Assembly: GCF_015864955.1 (NCBI RefSeq)
Contig: NZ_JADYWE010000002.1
Coordinates: forward strand, 190,326-254,325
Reading direction: 5' to 3'
DNA from: Salinibacterium sp. NK8237
GTDB lineage: Bacteria > Actinomycetota > Actinomycetes > Actinomycetales > Microbacteriaceae
Length of the DNA: 64,000 nucleotides
The notes beneath the pieces were generated by a model, which did not search any database, was not told the origin of the DNA, and saw nothing but the letters and a program-made list of their open reading frames with translations. The position numbers and the translations under genes are program-made. Below are positions 8,740 through 17,663 of the stretch, in pieces. Positions within the stretch are counted from its first letter, which is position 1. Each line of letters opens with the position of its first letter.

Positions 8740-8900
8740 AGCCAAAGACCGCCGGTCGTTTGCGCGCACGAAAGTGTGTGTGATCGAAGTTCGTGAAAAC
8801 GAAGGCCAGCGCAGGTGTGTGAAGTAGTTTTCCGGCCAGTTCTGGCCGCAACTCAGCTCCGTGCCTCTGCGTTAGCGCAGTAGTGCCGGAGCTTTTTCTT
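8740..8900 (+). promoter_or_regulatory. Ribosomal protein L10 leader (autoregulatory mRNA element)
   Basis: The leader begins with ccaaagaccgccggtc and contains gcgcaggtgtgtgaag, the sequence style of actinobacterial L10 leaders. In the known mechanism L10 (with L7/L12) binds the leader mRNA and represses its own operon. The element is followed by a hairpin and T-run (8855-8900) before the rplJ ribosome site, suggesting transcription attenuation as well. Identification is by sequence resemblance and position; a covariance-model search (Rfam L10_leader) would settle it. Confidence 0.75.
8855..8900 (+). terminator. Intrinsic terminator/attenuator in the L10 leader
   Basis: The stem agctccg (8855-8861) pairs with cggagct (8887-8893), with an inner stem ctgcg/cgcag, and ends in ttttctttt. 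It lies between the leader and rplJ, so it can act as an attenuator rather than as the end of the upstream gene. Confidence 0.7.
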
Positions 8901-8968
8901 TTCTCCAGCCACTCTTTACACTTCCGTGCGGCTCTGAGGCAGACACACATCAACCAGTAGGGAGCACC

Positions 8969-9484
8969 ATGGCGAACAAGGAAGCATCGGTCGCCGAGCT
9001 TACGGATCTTTTCCGCAACTCGACCGCCGTTCTGCTAACCGAGTATCGCGGACTCACTGTTGCCCAGCTCAAGGAGCTGCGCAAGTCAATCAGTGAGCAC
9101 GCAACATACGCCGTGGTGAAGAACACGCTGACAAAGATTGCAGCTAACGCAGCAGGCATTTCGTCGTTCGACGAAGAGCTCGTTGGTCCGTCTGCAATCG
9201 CATTCGTACACGGAGACCCTGTCGCCGTTGCGAAGGCTATGCGTGACTTTGCCAAGGCAAACCCTCTTCTCGTGGTGAAGGGTGGTTACTTTGACGGTAA
9301 CGCGCTCACCGCTGAAGAGGTCACCAAGCTGGCCGCACTGGAAAGTCGGGAGGTGCTCCTTGCGAAGTTTGCTGGAGCAGCCAAGGCTTCACTGTTCGGC
9401 GCCGCTTATCTGTTCAACGCACCGCTCGCTCAGGCCGTTCGCACGGTCGACGCGCTGCGCGAGAAGCAGGATTCCGCGCAGTAA
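8969..9484 (+). CDS. rplJ: 50S ribosomal protein L10
   Basis: A 171-residue L10, the stalk base that anchors L7/L12 dimers to 23S rRNA near L11. The N-terminal [17 protein letters not shown] and the block [17 protein letters not shown] are typical, and the C-terminal helix that binds L12 (about residues 135-171) is present. The ATG at 8969 is preceded by tagggagcacc. It is first in the rplJ-rplL operon behind the L10 leader. The rpoBC genes, which follow in some bacteria, are not next to it here. Confidence 0.97.
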   Translation: MANKEASVAELTDLFRNSTAVLLTEYRGLTVAQLKELRKSISEHATYAVVKNTLTKIAANAAGISSFDEELVGPSAIAFVHGDPVAVAKAMRDFAKANPLLVVKGGYFDGNALTAEEVTKLAALESREVLLAKFAGAAKASLFGAAYLFNAPLAQAVRTVDALREKQDSAQ

Positions 9485-9523
9485 CGCGCGGGTTAATTAG
9501 CTTAAGAAATATAGGAGAAAATC

Positions 9524-9901
9524 ATGGCGAAAATGTCAAGCGACGACCTCATCGAGGCCTTCAAGGAACTGACCCTCATCGAGCTCAGCGACTTCGTTAA
9601 GAAGTTCGAAGAGGTCTTCGAAGTTACCGCTGCTGCTCCGGTTGCTGCTGCTGCCGCACCTGCTGCTGCTGCTGAAGAGGTTGAAGAGAAGGATTCCTTC
9701 GACGTCATCCTCGAAGCTGCTGGCGAGAAGAAGATCCAGGTTATCAAGGAGGTGCGCGCACTCACGAGCCTCGGTCTCGGAGAGGCGAAGGCAGTCGTTG
9801 ACGGCGCTCCCAAGGCTGTACTCGAGGGTGCAAACAAGGAGACCGCTGAGAAGGCAAAGGCTGCTCTTGAAGAAGCCGGCGCAACCGTAACCCTTAAGTA
9901 G
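9524..9901 (+). CDS. rplL: 50S ribosomal protein L7/L12
   Basis: A 125-residue stalk protein that recruits translation factors to the ribosome. The N-terminal dimerisation domain ([20 protein letters not shown]) is followed by an Ala/Glu-rich hinge (about residues 38-55) and the C-terminal factor-binding domain ([20 protein letters not shown]). A strong ribosome site, taggag, precedes the ATG. The gene ends in front of a strong terminator, so the operon is just these two genes. Confidence 0.97.
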   Translation: MAKMSSDDLIEAFKELTLIELSDFVKKFEEVFEVTAAAPVAAAAAPAAAAEEVEEKDSFDVILEAAGEKKIQVIKEVRALTSLGLGEAKAVVDGAPKAVLEGANKETAEKAKAALEEAGATVTLK

Positions 9902-9950
9902 TCGAATCCTTTAACTAGGTTCGAGTCTCGTTAGAGACTTACTTCGTCAG

Positions 9951-9987
9951 AAAGGCGTCACCCTTCGGGGTGGCGCCTTTCTGCGTT
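9951..9987 (+). terminator. Rho-independent terminator of rplJL
   Basis: An almost perfect stem, aaaggcgtcaccc with gggtggcgccttt, closed by a TTCG tetraloop and followed by ctgcgtt. It is placed 50 bases after the rplL stop. Confidence 0.85.
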
Positions 9988-9994
9988 AAGCCGC

Positions 9995-10250
9995 GCGCGG
10001 GCAGCCCAGAACAGCGCCGGAAGAAGTTCCTCGGGGGAGGAGCCGGTGAGAGAGGGGGTGGGGCGCCTGGTAACCAGCCGAGCGCCCCACCAACGTGCCG
10101 AATCCGTTGACACCAGGGATCAGGTTCCGGAGGCGGATATTTCGACACGGAACCGCTAGGCGCGTAAAGAATACGGGGCTAGCGGAAGTGGTGTCACTAA
10201 CCTATCGAGGTGAGTCGAACCCAGCAACTACAGCGAGGGTGATTAGAGGG
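9995..10250. other. Non-coding, structured stretch
   Basis: No convincing gene is present between the rplL terminator and the 3' end of the minus-strand LuxR gene. Three inverted repeats stand out: ggtggggcgc/gcgccccacc (10057-10091, ten base pairs, no T-run), ggttccg/cggaacc (10123-10154) and ccgctag/ctagcgg (10153-10185). The last two overlap and so could be alternative pairings. A short open frame at 10095-10283 lacks family resemblance and a ribosome site. Confidence 0.5.
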
Positions 10251-11849
10251 TTAGTCACGGGTGATATCCACCTGGAGACCTAATTCGCGAGATTTGTGGA
10301 TCGCTTCCACCCGCGATGTCACTCCTAGTTTGCGGTAGATGCTCTTGAGGTGGGACTTCACGGTGTTGACTGAAATGAACAGTGTCTCCGCGATTTCTGA
10401 GGAGCTGCTCCCGCGCACGAGTTCGCGGGCGATCGATCGTTCGCGATCGCTCAGCGCGAGTGAATCCCGTGGAGCCAATATGACGGTGAGGCCGTCAAGC
10501 CGCTTGATGAGCGCTCCCACTTCGAGAGGCTGGCTTCGCGTTGCCGCGCGAGTAAGCATCTCCTGAACTACTTCGCTCGGAATGAGCCTGAAGGGGCTAT
10601 GCATGCGGTTGCGCGCTGCCAGGCGCAGTGCGCGGTCGAATGCAACGCTCGATTGCTCTTCACCGCCGAGGGTGAGGTGTGCTGCGGCTTTAACGAGGAA
10701 GACGTCCGTGAGAGTGCGGCTCGAGTGGTTGTCTCCCAATGACTCGCATTCGCGCAGCGCATCCAACGCACCTCGAGCATCGCCCGTAACGAAGCGTAGG
10801 TGAGCAATAAGGCGGTTAGGGCATACGACGTGGTGCTGGGTGGGAGCCAGATTCGCGAGCAATTCCCAAGCTGAGCCGCTGTCGCCGAGCTGCAGTAACG
10901 CTGCTGCCCGCAGCCCCCGGATCGCAGAGTCGGCGAAGCCAGCAGGTTGCCATTCGTCGAGCGAAAGAAGCGCTTGCCGCAACTTTTCAAGACCTTCGTG
11001 TGCGTTCCCCACGAAGAGCTCAGTGAAGGCTTCCGCGTAGAGCCCGAGCGGTTCCCAATCACTCTCCTGAGTGGCCTCGTGAACCCGCGCGACGAGCGGG
11101 CCGCTCGAATCTGTGCCGTTTTGCATGACCCCGATCAACAATTCACTGATCAGAGCGGGGGCGTTGAATTTGCTGTTTCGCAGCGAAGGGCTGGCCCCAG
11201 CCGACTCTGCTCTGGCGATATAGCTGAGGGCGTGCTCGAAGTCACCCATCAATAGCTGGATGAGAGCGAGACATCCAAAGACTTCAAGCTGGTTGGCCAG
11301 ACTGAGATTTGTCTCGGCAAGCGAGCCGGCTAGGCGGAAGTCTGCCTTCGCCCGATCGAAATCGCCTCCGTGGAAGGCAATTGCACCGCGATGAAGGGCG
11401 ATCTCCGCGGTGAGGGGAACGCGCCGTGCAAGCGGGATGACGTCGCGGCTATCTGCGATGGCGCTCGCACTGGCAATTGCGGCAAGCGCATCGTTCAAGC
11501 GACCAAGCGAGCGCAGGGCCGCCGCGTACCGCACAAATAACGTGGCACGCACGAATGCGGGAGTTTCGGGCGTGAGTAGCGCGAATGCTGCCTCGAAGTA
11601 GGGGAGAGCTGTAGTGCGGCTGGTCGAATCAACAGAGCGGAAACTTGTCGCATAGCCCGTGACCAACCAGGGGTCGTTATGCCACAACTCGTCTGGGGTG
11701 CAATCGAGCATCCCGCGAAGTGACGCACCCGCTGTGCTCACCATCTGAGGCCAAGACTCTCGCAGCTCATTGAGGGCGGAGGTGAAATCTCCAGTGGAGC
11801 GGGCAGCATCGAAAGCGCGTTGGAGCGCGCTAACGTCGGCTGTCGCCAT
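10251..11849 (-). CDS. LuxR-family transcriptional regulator with helical-repeat N-terminus
   Basis: A 532-residue regulator. The C-terminal 65 residues form a LuxR/NarL-type helix-turn-helix (LSDRERSIARELVRG..., then ISVNTVKSHLKSIYRKLGV). The rest (about 1-460) is Ala/Leu-rich and helical, reading like tetratricopeptide-type repeats. There is no Walker A, so it resembles the second half of MalT/LAL regulators without the ATPase. An aagggggg ribosome site precedes the ATG at 11849. It is divergent from the LAxTG surface protein at 12086, which is a plausible target. The ligand is unknown. Confidence 0.85.
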   Translation of the reverse strand: MATADVSALQRAFDAARSTGDFTSALNELRESWPQMVSTAGASLRGMLDCTPDELWHNDPWLVTGYATSFRSVDSTSRTTALPYFEAAFALLTPETPAFVRATLFVRYAAALRSLGRLNDALAAIASASAIADSRDVIPLARRVPLTAEIALHRGAIAFHGGDFDRAKADFRLAGSLAETNLSLANQLEVFGCLALIQLLMGDFEHALSYIARAESAGASPSLRNSKFNAPALISELLIGVMQNGTDSSGPLVARVHEATQESDWEPLGLYAEAFTELFVGNAHEGLEKLRQALLSLDEWQPAGFADSAIRGLRAAALLQLGDSGSAWELLANLAPTQHHVVCPNRLIAHLRFVTGDARGALDALRECESLGDNHSSRTLTDVFLVKAAAHLTLGGEEQSSVAFDRALRLAARNRMHSPFRLIPSEVVQEMLTRAATRSQPLEVGALIKRLDGLTVILAPRDSLALSDRERSIARELVRGSSSSEIAETLFISVNTVKSHLKSIYRKLGVTSRVEAIHKSRELGLQVDITRD

Positions 11850-12085
11850 TGGTGTGTTCCCCCCTTCGAAACAATTGTCTCGATGAGTTCGAAGATCTCG
11901 CCTAGTCGGGTGGGTGACGCGAGCGGTTAAAGACTACCTCTTCTGCGCGTCTCGCTTGCATTCTTTCCCAGCAACCCCCCATAATGGGCACGTCGCATTC
12001 TTGACCCCCGAACGTGTGACAAATCCCGAAAGAGCTACCCGGAATTCCCCGCCGGTCTAACGCGCCCCCAGCGTATTAGTTCGAA

Positions 12086-14221
12086 TTGTTCCAGGCCGCT
12101 CGTTACCCGAGAGCGAAACCCGAAGTGAAAAACATTTTGGCGCGTTTGCGCGCAACAAATCGAAGCCCCCGATTCGATAAGTCCACTGGCCAGAAGCGAA
12201 AACTGTGGTCGTTGAAAGACACTCGCGGCATCGCCGCCGCAGTAGCTCTTGCTCTTGTCGTCGGATCAGGACTAGCTGTCGTCTCTGTGTCGTCTGCTGC
12301 TGAGGCGCACTACCGCGACATCACGGTTTCTTGCGAGGCGGTTCACGTTACGGGCAGCTCGTACAACACCAAGGGCGAGAACTACGTCACCATCCAGATC
12401 GACGGTGGTAAGACCGAGAAGATCACCTTCGAGAAGAGCTTTGACTCGAGTAACGCCATGTACGCGAAGCTCTTCACGTTCTCCGACCCGACGGTTTCGC
12501 ACACGTTCAAAGCGACCATCCAAGGGTGGGACGGTTACAAAAAAGAACTCGCAGGCGAATCCACTCCTTGTGCGACTCCGGTTATCGCAAGTTTGAAAGC
12601 GACCAGCTGTGAAGTTCCGGGAGGATCCACCGACATTTCCGCAACGTTCAAGGGATTGGTCGCAGATCGTAAGTACGAGCTCACGCTAGAAGGCGGCACA
12701 GACGGTCCGCGCACCGTTGAGTATGTACCGACCCAAACCACGGGAAGCTACACCTGGACCGGTGTAGACCCTGGAGCCTCATACAAGGTAACGCTCACTG
12801 ATACGACTAACCACAAGTTGAGCGCATGCAAGAGCGTCAAGACGCTCGAGTGTCCCGCGGTAGCTGGCATCGCCATTGTCCCGACGGAGTGCACGGTGAC
12901 AGGCGAAGAAGCATCGCTCAAGGTCAACGTAAGCAATCTTGTTGCTGGTCGCACGTACCTCATTGAAATCGTCAACGCCACGTCAGGCAAGATCGCCGAG
13001 AGCCACGAATTCCAAGCGAGCGCTTCTGTCGGTTCATACAACGCGACTGAAGTGATGACCTCCGGTTCCTACTACGCGACGATCGTCGACATGAAGCAAG
13101 CGAACGCCACTCCGTTGAAGAGCAGCACGCACACCTTCCTTCCTTGCCCTGAGGAGATCGCGAAGCCAGTTCTGACCGCAACTCAGTGTGATGTTGTCTC
13201 GTCAGAGGGCGAAGGCGAAATCGCCGTCGCAGTCGAATCGTTGGTACCCGGCCGCACCTACAACATCGTTGTGTCGAGCCCGTCAGGCACCCCGGTTCTT
13301 TCTGAGAACGACTACGTCGCCACGAGCGACCGCTTCGAGATCACGCTGACCGACCTCCCTGCAGGCGAGTACACGGCGTCGGTTACGGATGCGGCTGTTT
13401 CGGAGTACACCAACAGCGCAGTCGTGACGCTGCTGCCCTGTGCGACGAATGACACCACTGTCGCGTTGACCGCCGATGAGTGCACCATTCCTGGTGGCGA
13501 CACCTCGCTCACCGCAACGGTCTCTGACTACGCTGTCGGCCGCGACTACACCGTTGCAGTAATGCTCGACAACGTAGTTGTCGGTGAGCCTCGTGCACTT
13601 GACTCCAGCACCGGAACCGCGCAGCAGTTCACGTTTGATGGACTCGAAGCTGGACACACCTACCGCGTAATCGTGACGGACACTGCATCGAACCCCACGG
13701 TTACGGCAGCTGCTGACATGTTCTTGGCTGCGTGCCCAGAAGCCCCGGCAGTTCTCGGCTCACAGGTTGAGTGCAGCGTTGATGGTGAATCGGGCATCGA
13801 AGTTGTAGCAGGAAACCTCTTCGCTGGTGAAACCTACACGGTCACCGTCGTCGTCAAGTCGACTGGTGAATCGGTCCCCGGTGTCGAACCAGTAGTGTTC
13901 GTCGCTGACATGCCGACCCGCACTGTAACCATCGAGAACTTGCCTACCGCCGAGACTTACACCGTCACCGTCGAAAGCGACAGCATGGAACTCGTGAGCA
14001 CGAGCGAGCTGACGCTCGAAGTGTGCGACCTTCCGACGCTCCCGCTTCCTCCCGAGGAGCCGACCACAACGACTCCTTCTTCAGTTGAGTTGCCGACCCT
14101 GGCATACACAGGCTCGAGCACAATCGCTCCGACACTCGCTGGACTCGGGTTCCTGCAGCTCGGATTGGTGCTCGTAGGGTTCAGTGTTGCGCGACGACGT
14201 TCGGTAGTTCGCGGCAGCTGA
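12086..14221 (+). CDS. LAxTG-anchored surface protein with five Cys-paired repeats
   Basis: Up to 711 residues. A long basic N-terminus leads into a signal peptide (RGIAAAVALALVVGSGLAVVSV). Then come an N-terminal domain and about five repeats of roughly 95-110 residues. Each opens with a Cys in an xxxCxV/I motif (SCEVPGG, ECTVTGE, QCDVVSS, ECTIPGG, ECSVDGE), continues with LVAGRTY-like and TYTVTV-like strands, and closes with a Cys (LECPA, LPCPE, LPCATN, AACPE, EVCDLP). This looks like fibronectin-III-style beta modules with one disulfide each. The C-terminus has a Pro/Thr stretch, LAYTG (residues 672-676), a membrane helix and RRR, a class E sortase signal. The start is uncertain: TTG at 12086, or GTG at 12125 with a better purine stretch. 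Confidence 0.8.
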   Translation: MFQAARYPRAKPEVKNILARLRATNRSPRFDKSTGQKRKLWSLKDTRGIAAAVALALVVGSGLAVVSVSSAAEAHYRDITVSCEAVHVTGSSYNTKGENYVTIQIDGGKTEKITFEKSFDSSNAMYAKLFTFSDPTVSHTFKATIQGWDGYKKELAGESTPCATPVIASLKATSCEVPGGSTDISATFKGLVADRKYELTLEGGTDGPRTVEYVPTQTTGSYTWTGVDPGASYKVTLTDTTNHKLSACKSVKTLECPAVAGIAIVPTECTVTGEEASLKVNVSNLVAGRTYLIEIVNATSGKIAESHEFQASASVGSYNATEVMTSGSYYATIVDMKQANATPLKSSTHTFLPCPEEIAKPVLTATQCDVVSSEGEGEIAVAVESLVPGRTYNIVVSSPSGTPVLSENDYVATSDRFEITLTDLPAGEYTASVTDAAVSEYTNSAVVTLLPCATNDTTVALTADECTIPGGDTSLTATVSDYAVGRDYTVAVMLDNVVVGEPRALDSSTGTAQQFTFDGLEAGHTYRVIVTDTASNPTVTAAADMFLAACPEAPAVLGSQVECSVDGESGIEVVAGNLFAGETYTVTVVVKSTGESVPGVEPVVFVADMPTRTVTIENLPTAETYTVTVESDSMELVSTSELTLEVCDLPTLPLPPEEPTTTTPSSVELPTLAYTGSSTIAPTLAGLGFLQLGLVLVGFSVARRRSVVRGS

Positions 14222-14230
14222 TCCTGACTG

Positions 14231-14262
14231 TTCGGCGGGCAACCCTAGTTGCCCGCCGAACT
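14231..14262 (+). terminator. Terminator hairpin after the surface-protein gene
   Basis: A perfect 13-base-pair stem, ttcggcgggcaac with gttgcccgccgaa, and a four-base loop, nine bases after the stop codon. The following bases are pyrimidine-rich (ctccctcct) rather than a clean T-run. Confidence 0.7.
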
Positions 14263-14277
14263 CCCTCCTAAGGTTTC

Positions 14278-14305
14278 TCGCACAGCGCACTCACGCGCTG
14301 TGCGA
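14278..14305. repeat. 11-bp perfect inverted repeat
   Basis: tcgcacagcgc and gcgctgtgcga are separated by six bases (actcac). The repeat lies 16 bases after the terminator hairpin and about 40 bases before the ABC exporter start, so it could be an operator of that gene or a second hairpin. Confidence 0.55.
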
Positions 14306-14345
14306 TTGGCCGTTAAAAACGGCAACAGCAAACTAGGCTCAAATA

Positions 14346-16199
14346 ATGAGCACAGTAGGTGGCCCCCGGCGTGGTGGCAGGGTCAGCGGTGGAGATTATT
14401 CCGCCCAGAAAGCGGAGAACGCGGCAGCTCCCAAAATTCCGAATCTCCTCCACCGCATCGCTCGACTTTTCGATCCCCACAAGCCGGCTCTCACTCTCAC
14501 CATCACGCTGGTGCTGATCGGCGCAGCCATCAGCGTGCTGCCGCCACTACTGACCAAGCAAGCCTTTGACGAGGGCCTTTTCCCCACAACGGGAACACCA
14601 GACATTCCTGTACTGACACAACTCGTCAGCATCATGATCGTGCTCTGGGTCGCCTCTGCCGCGCTGGGCGTCTGGCAGACCTACCTCACCGCGACAGTCG
14701 GCAATAAGGTCATGGGTGCTCTCCGAGTGCGCCTCTTCGACCAGCTGCAGCGTATGGAGCTCGCATTCTTCACCCGCACAAAGACGGGCGTCATCCAATC
14801 CCGACTCCAAAACGATGTCGGTGGAGTCGCCGGTGTGCTCAACAACACCGTGTCGAGCGTGATCGGTAACACCGTCACGGTGATTGCCGCGTTCATCAGC
14901 ATGCTTGTGCTGAGCTGGCAGCTCACCGTGGTCGCAATCATCGTGCTTCCGGGCATTGTGATTGCTCAACGACGTGTCGGACAAATACGTGCGCGCATTG
15001 CTACGAAGACTCAAGAGTCGCTCAGTAACATGACGGCGATCACTCAAGAGTCACTGAGCGTTTCGGGCATCCTGCTCTCCAAGACCTTCAATCAGCAAGA
15101 CGTCGAGACCCAGCGGTACTCCGACGAGAACGAACAGCAGGTCGATCTGCAGGTGCGTCAGCAGATGAGTGGGCAGTGGTTCTTTGCCACCGTCAACATC
15201 TTCCTCTCGGTCATACCGGCGATCGTCTATATGGTCGCCGCCTACCTTATTACTGGTGGCGTTGACGTGACCGCCGGAACAATCGTCGCCTTCACCACCG
15301 TGCAGGCACGCCTCATGTTCCCTCTTCTTGGTCTCATGCGTGTGGCACTCGACCTTCAAACCTCGTCAGCACTCTTCGCGCGCATTTTCGAATACCTCGA
15401 CCTCAAGCCCGCGATTACCGACGAGGCTGATGCTCATCTGGTAAACACAGACAAGCTCGGAGCGATCGCTTTCGACAACGTGACATTCCGCTATCCGGAT
15501 GCTGACGCATCCACGAAACCGACGCTCGACTCGGTGAGCTTCTCGATCGAGCCCGGACAGTACGCGGCGTTTGTCGGCCCGTCCGGTGCCGGCAAAACCA
15601 CGGTGTCGTATTTGATCCCGCGCCTGCACGAAGCGAGCGACGGGCGCGTGCTCTTTGCCGGGGATGACGTCAAGAATCTCACTCAAGATTCCCTCATTCG
15701 CAACATCGGCATAGTGAGCCAAGAGACTTATCTCTTTCACGCGAGCATCGCCGAGAACCTTTCCTACGCGCGACCGGATGCCACTACCGAGCAGATTGAA
15801 GCTGCGGCCCGTGCCGCTAACATCCACGAGACGATCATGTCGTTCCCCGACGGTTACGCCACCACGGTGGGGGAGCGCGGGTACCGGCTTTCGGGCGGCG
15901 AGAAGCAGCGCATCGCTATTGCGCGTGTGCTGCTCAAAGATCCTGGGGTGCTGATTCTCGACGAAGCAACGAGTGCGTTGGACTCGATCTCCGAGCGCAT
16001 CGTGCAAGCCGCTCTCGACACTGCTTCGCGGGGTCGAACCACCATCGCGGTAGCGCACCGGCTGTCGACAGTACGTTCAGCTGACGTGATCTTCGTTGTC
16101 GTCGCTGGCGCGATTGTGGAGCGGGGAACGCACGCCGAGTTGATCACGCGCGGCGGCGAGTACTCGCGGTTGTATGCGGAGCAGAACCGTACCGACTGA
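14346..16199 (+). CDS. ABC exporter, fused permease and ATPase
   Basis: A 617-residue half-transporter of the multidrug/lipid exporter class (MsbA/LmrA-like), expected to work as a homodimer. The six-helix membrane domain spans about residues 50-340, including coupling-helix sequence LQRMELAFFTRTKTGVIQSRLQNDV. The nucleotide-binding domain spans about 370-610 with Walker A GPSGAGKTT (about 411-419), the signature LSGGEKQR, Walker B VLILDEATSALD and the H-loop VAHRL. A Gly-rich 35-residue cytoplasmic N-terminus precedes the first helix. It stands alone as a single gene; the substrate cannot be deduced. Confidence 0.93.
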   Translation: MSTVGGPRRGGRVSGGDYSAQKAENAAAPKIPNLLHRIARLFDPHKPALTLTITLVLIGAAISVLPPLLTKQAFDEGLFPTTGTPDIPVLTQLVSIMIVLWVASAALGVWQTYLTATVGNKVMGALRVRLFDQLQRMELAFFTRTKTGVIQSRLQNDVGGVAGVLNNTVSSVIGNTVTVIAAFISMLVLSWQLTVVAIIVLPGIVIAQRRVGQIRARIATKTQESLSNMTAITQESLSVSGILLSKTFNQQDVETQRYSDENEQQVDLQVRQQMSGQWFFATVNIFLSVIPAIVYMVAAYLITGGVDVTAGTIVAFTTVQARLMFPLLGLMRVALDLQTSSALFARIFEYLDLKPAITDEADAHLVNTDKLGAIAFDNVTFRYPDADASTKPTLDSVSFSIEPGQYAAFVGPSGAGKTTVSYLIPRLHEASDGRVLFAGDDVKNLTQDSLIRNIGIVSQETYLFHASIAENLSYARPDATTEQIEAAARAANIHETIMSFPDGYATTVGERGYRLSGGEKQRIAIARVLLKDPGVLILDEATSALDSISERIVQAALDTASRGRTTIAVAHRLSTVRSADVIFVVVAGAIVERGTHAELITRGGEYSRLYAEQNRTD

Positions 16200-16345
16200 C
16201 GGGTCGCACACATCCTCTCGGAGACCACTGCCGGCGCGGGTGCCGGTGTGGTGTGCGCTGGGCGTAGGCTGGGGGAGCCCTCGGGGTTGCGGGCATCACA
16301 ATTTTGCCGCGCCCACAATTGGGCCTTCTCTTAGCTAGGAATCGC

Positions 16346-17575
16346 TTGACTACCGTCGTTCATCCCGGTGACTCACTCTCTGCACGTCAACGGCTTGTGT
16401 ATGTTCTCGTGCTTGGTGCGCTCACTGCGCTCGGGCCGTTTACCGTCGACCTGTACTTGCCGGCGTTCCCGCTCATTGAAGCGGACCTCGACACGACCGC
16501 CGCCATAGTGCAGCTCACGTTGACAGCGACGACCCTTGGCTTTGCGCTTGGTCAACTGATCGTTGGCCCGCTGAGCGACCGAATCGGTCGACGCCTTCCG
16601 CTACTCGTTGCCACGAGCGTGCACCTCATGGCGAGTATCGGAGTTGCCCTCGCGGCCAACATCGAACTGCTCTTTGTCTTTCGCCTTATCCAAGGAATGG
16701 GAGCGGCGGCGGGTGCTGTCGTCACTATGGCAATCGTGCGCGACCTCTTCGGCGGGCTTCCTCTGGTGCGGATGCTGTCACGCCTTGCCCTCGTGCAGGG
16801 ACTTGCGCCCATCTTGGCTCCGCTCATCGGGTCTCAGCTTTTGCTGATCACCCCGTGGCGTGGAATGTTTGTCTTCCTGGCGATCTACGCCGGTTTGGTA
16901 CTGATAGCGGCGTGGTTTCTTATTATCGAAACCTTGCCGCCAGCCCGGCGCCGAGATCTCGGCCATGCGACGGCAGGGCAACGCTACAAGGCACTCTTCA
17001 CTGACCGGGTATTCGTGGGCACGGCGATCATCGCGGGAATGACCTTCTCAGGGCTCTTCGCCTACCTCGCCTCATCGCCGTTCCTCTTACAGAACGTCTA
17101 CGGTCTTGATCCTCAAGCGTTCGGTCTTGTCTTCGCCGTGAACTCGGTGGGGGTCGTGATCGGAGTCCAGTCCGCAGCATTCCTGATGCGATTCATCGGG
17201 CCGCAGTGGATTCTTGCAGGCTCCGGAGTCATGCTGCTGCTCTCGGCATCCACAATTGTGTTCCTCGACATTGTGAACGGCGATCTCATCACGGTGCTGA
17301 TTCCCCTGTTCTTCTTCGTGATGTCCTGTGGCTTCTCGTTCCCCTGCACTCAAGTGTTGGCGCTCGCCAACCACGGGGGAGAAGCAGCGACGGCGGCGTC
17401 AGTGTTGGGCGCCGTGAACTTTGGCCTTGCCGGACTCACCTCACCCATCGTCGGTGCCTTCGGAATCACCAACGCCATCCCGATGGGCATTGTGATGGGG
17501 AGCACGGCAATCGTGTCGATCATCGTCATGTGGACGGTCATCCGTCCGCGCACCGTGCCCGCGCTATCGCGCTAA
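16346..17575 (+). CDS. Bcr/CflA-family MFS drug exporter
   Basis: A roughly 409-residue 12-helix proton-driven transporter. The first helix region ALGPFTVDLYLPAFP and the loop GQLIVGPLSDRIGRR (MFS motif A) are hallmarks of the Bcr/CflA drug-resistance branch; RLIQGMGAAAGAV is motif C-like. I place the start at the TTG at 16346, which has an agga ribosome site six bases upstream. An earlier in-frame TTG at 16304 would add 14 residues without a ribosome site. Its substrates (bicyclomycin, sulfonamide or chloramphenicol in relatives) cannot be told. Confidence 0.88.
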   Translation: MTTVVHPGDSLSARQRLVYVLVLGALTALGPFTVDLYLPAFPLIEADLDTTAAIVQLTLTATTLGFALGQLIVGPLSDRIGRRLPLLVATSVHLMASIGVALAANIELLFVFRLIQGMGAAAGAVVTMAIVRDLFGGLPLVRMLSRLALVQGLAPILAPLIGSQLLLITPWRGMFVFLAIYAGLVLIAAWFLIIETLPPARRRDLGHATAGQRYKALFTDRVFVGTAIIAGMTFSGLFAYLASSPFLLQNVYGLDPQAFGLVFAVNSVGVVIGVQSAAFLMRFIGPQWILAGSGVMLLLSASTIVFLDIVNGDLITVLIPLFFFVMSCGFSFPCTQVLALANHGGEAATAASVLGAVNFGLAGLTSPIVGAFGITNAIPMGIVMGSTAIVSIIVMWTVIRPRTVPALSR

Positions 17576-17663
17576 GAATCGCGAAAACTACTGAGGCTCA
17601 CGAAAGGCTGACAGCCGCGGAATGTCTCGGTAGTCACGAAGATTCATCCGATAGCGTAAACCA

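Noticed and set aside
10095..10283. A 62-codon frame in the rplL-LuxR gap
   Set aside because: No ribosome site, no recognisable product, and it overlaps stem-forming repeats and the LuxR gene end.
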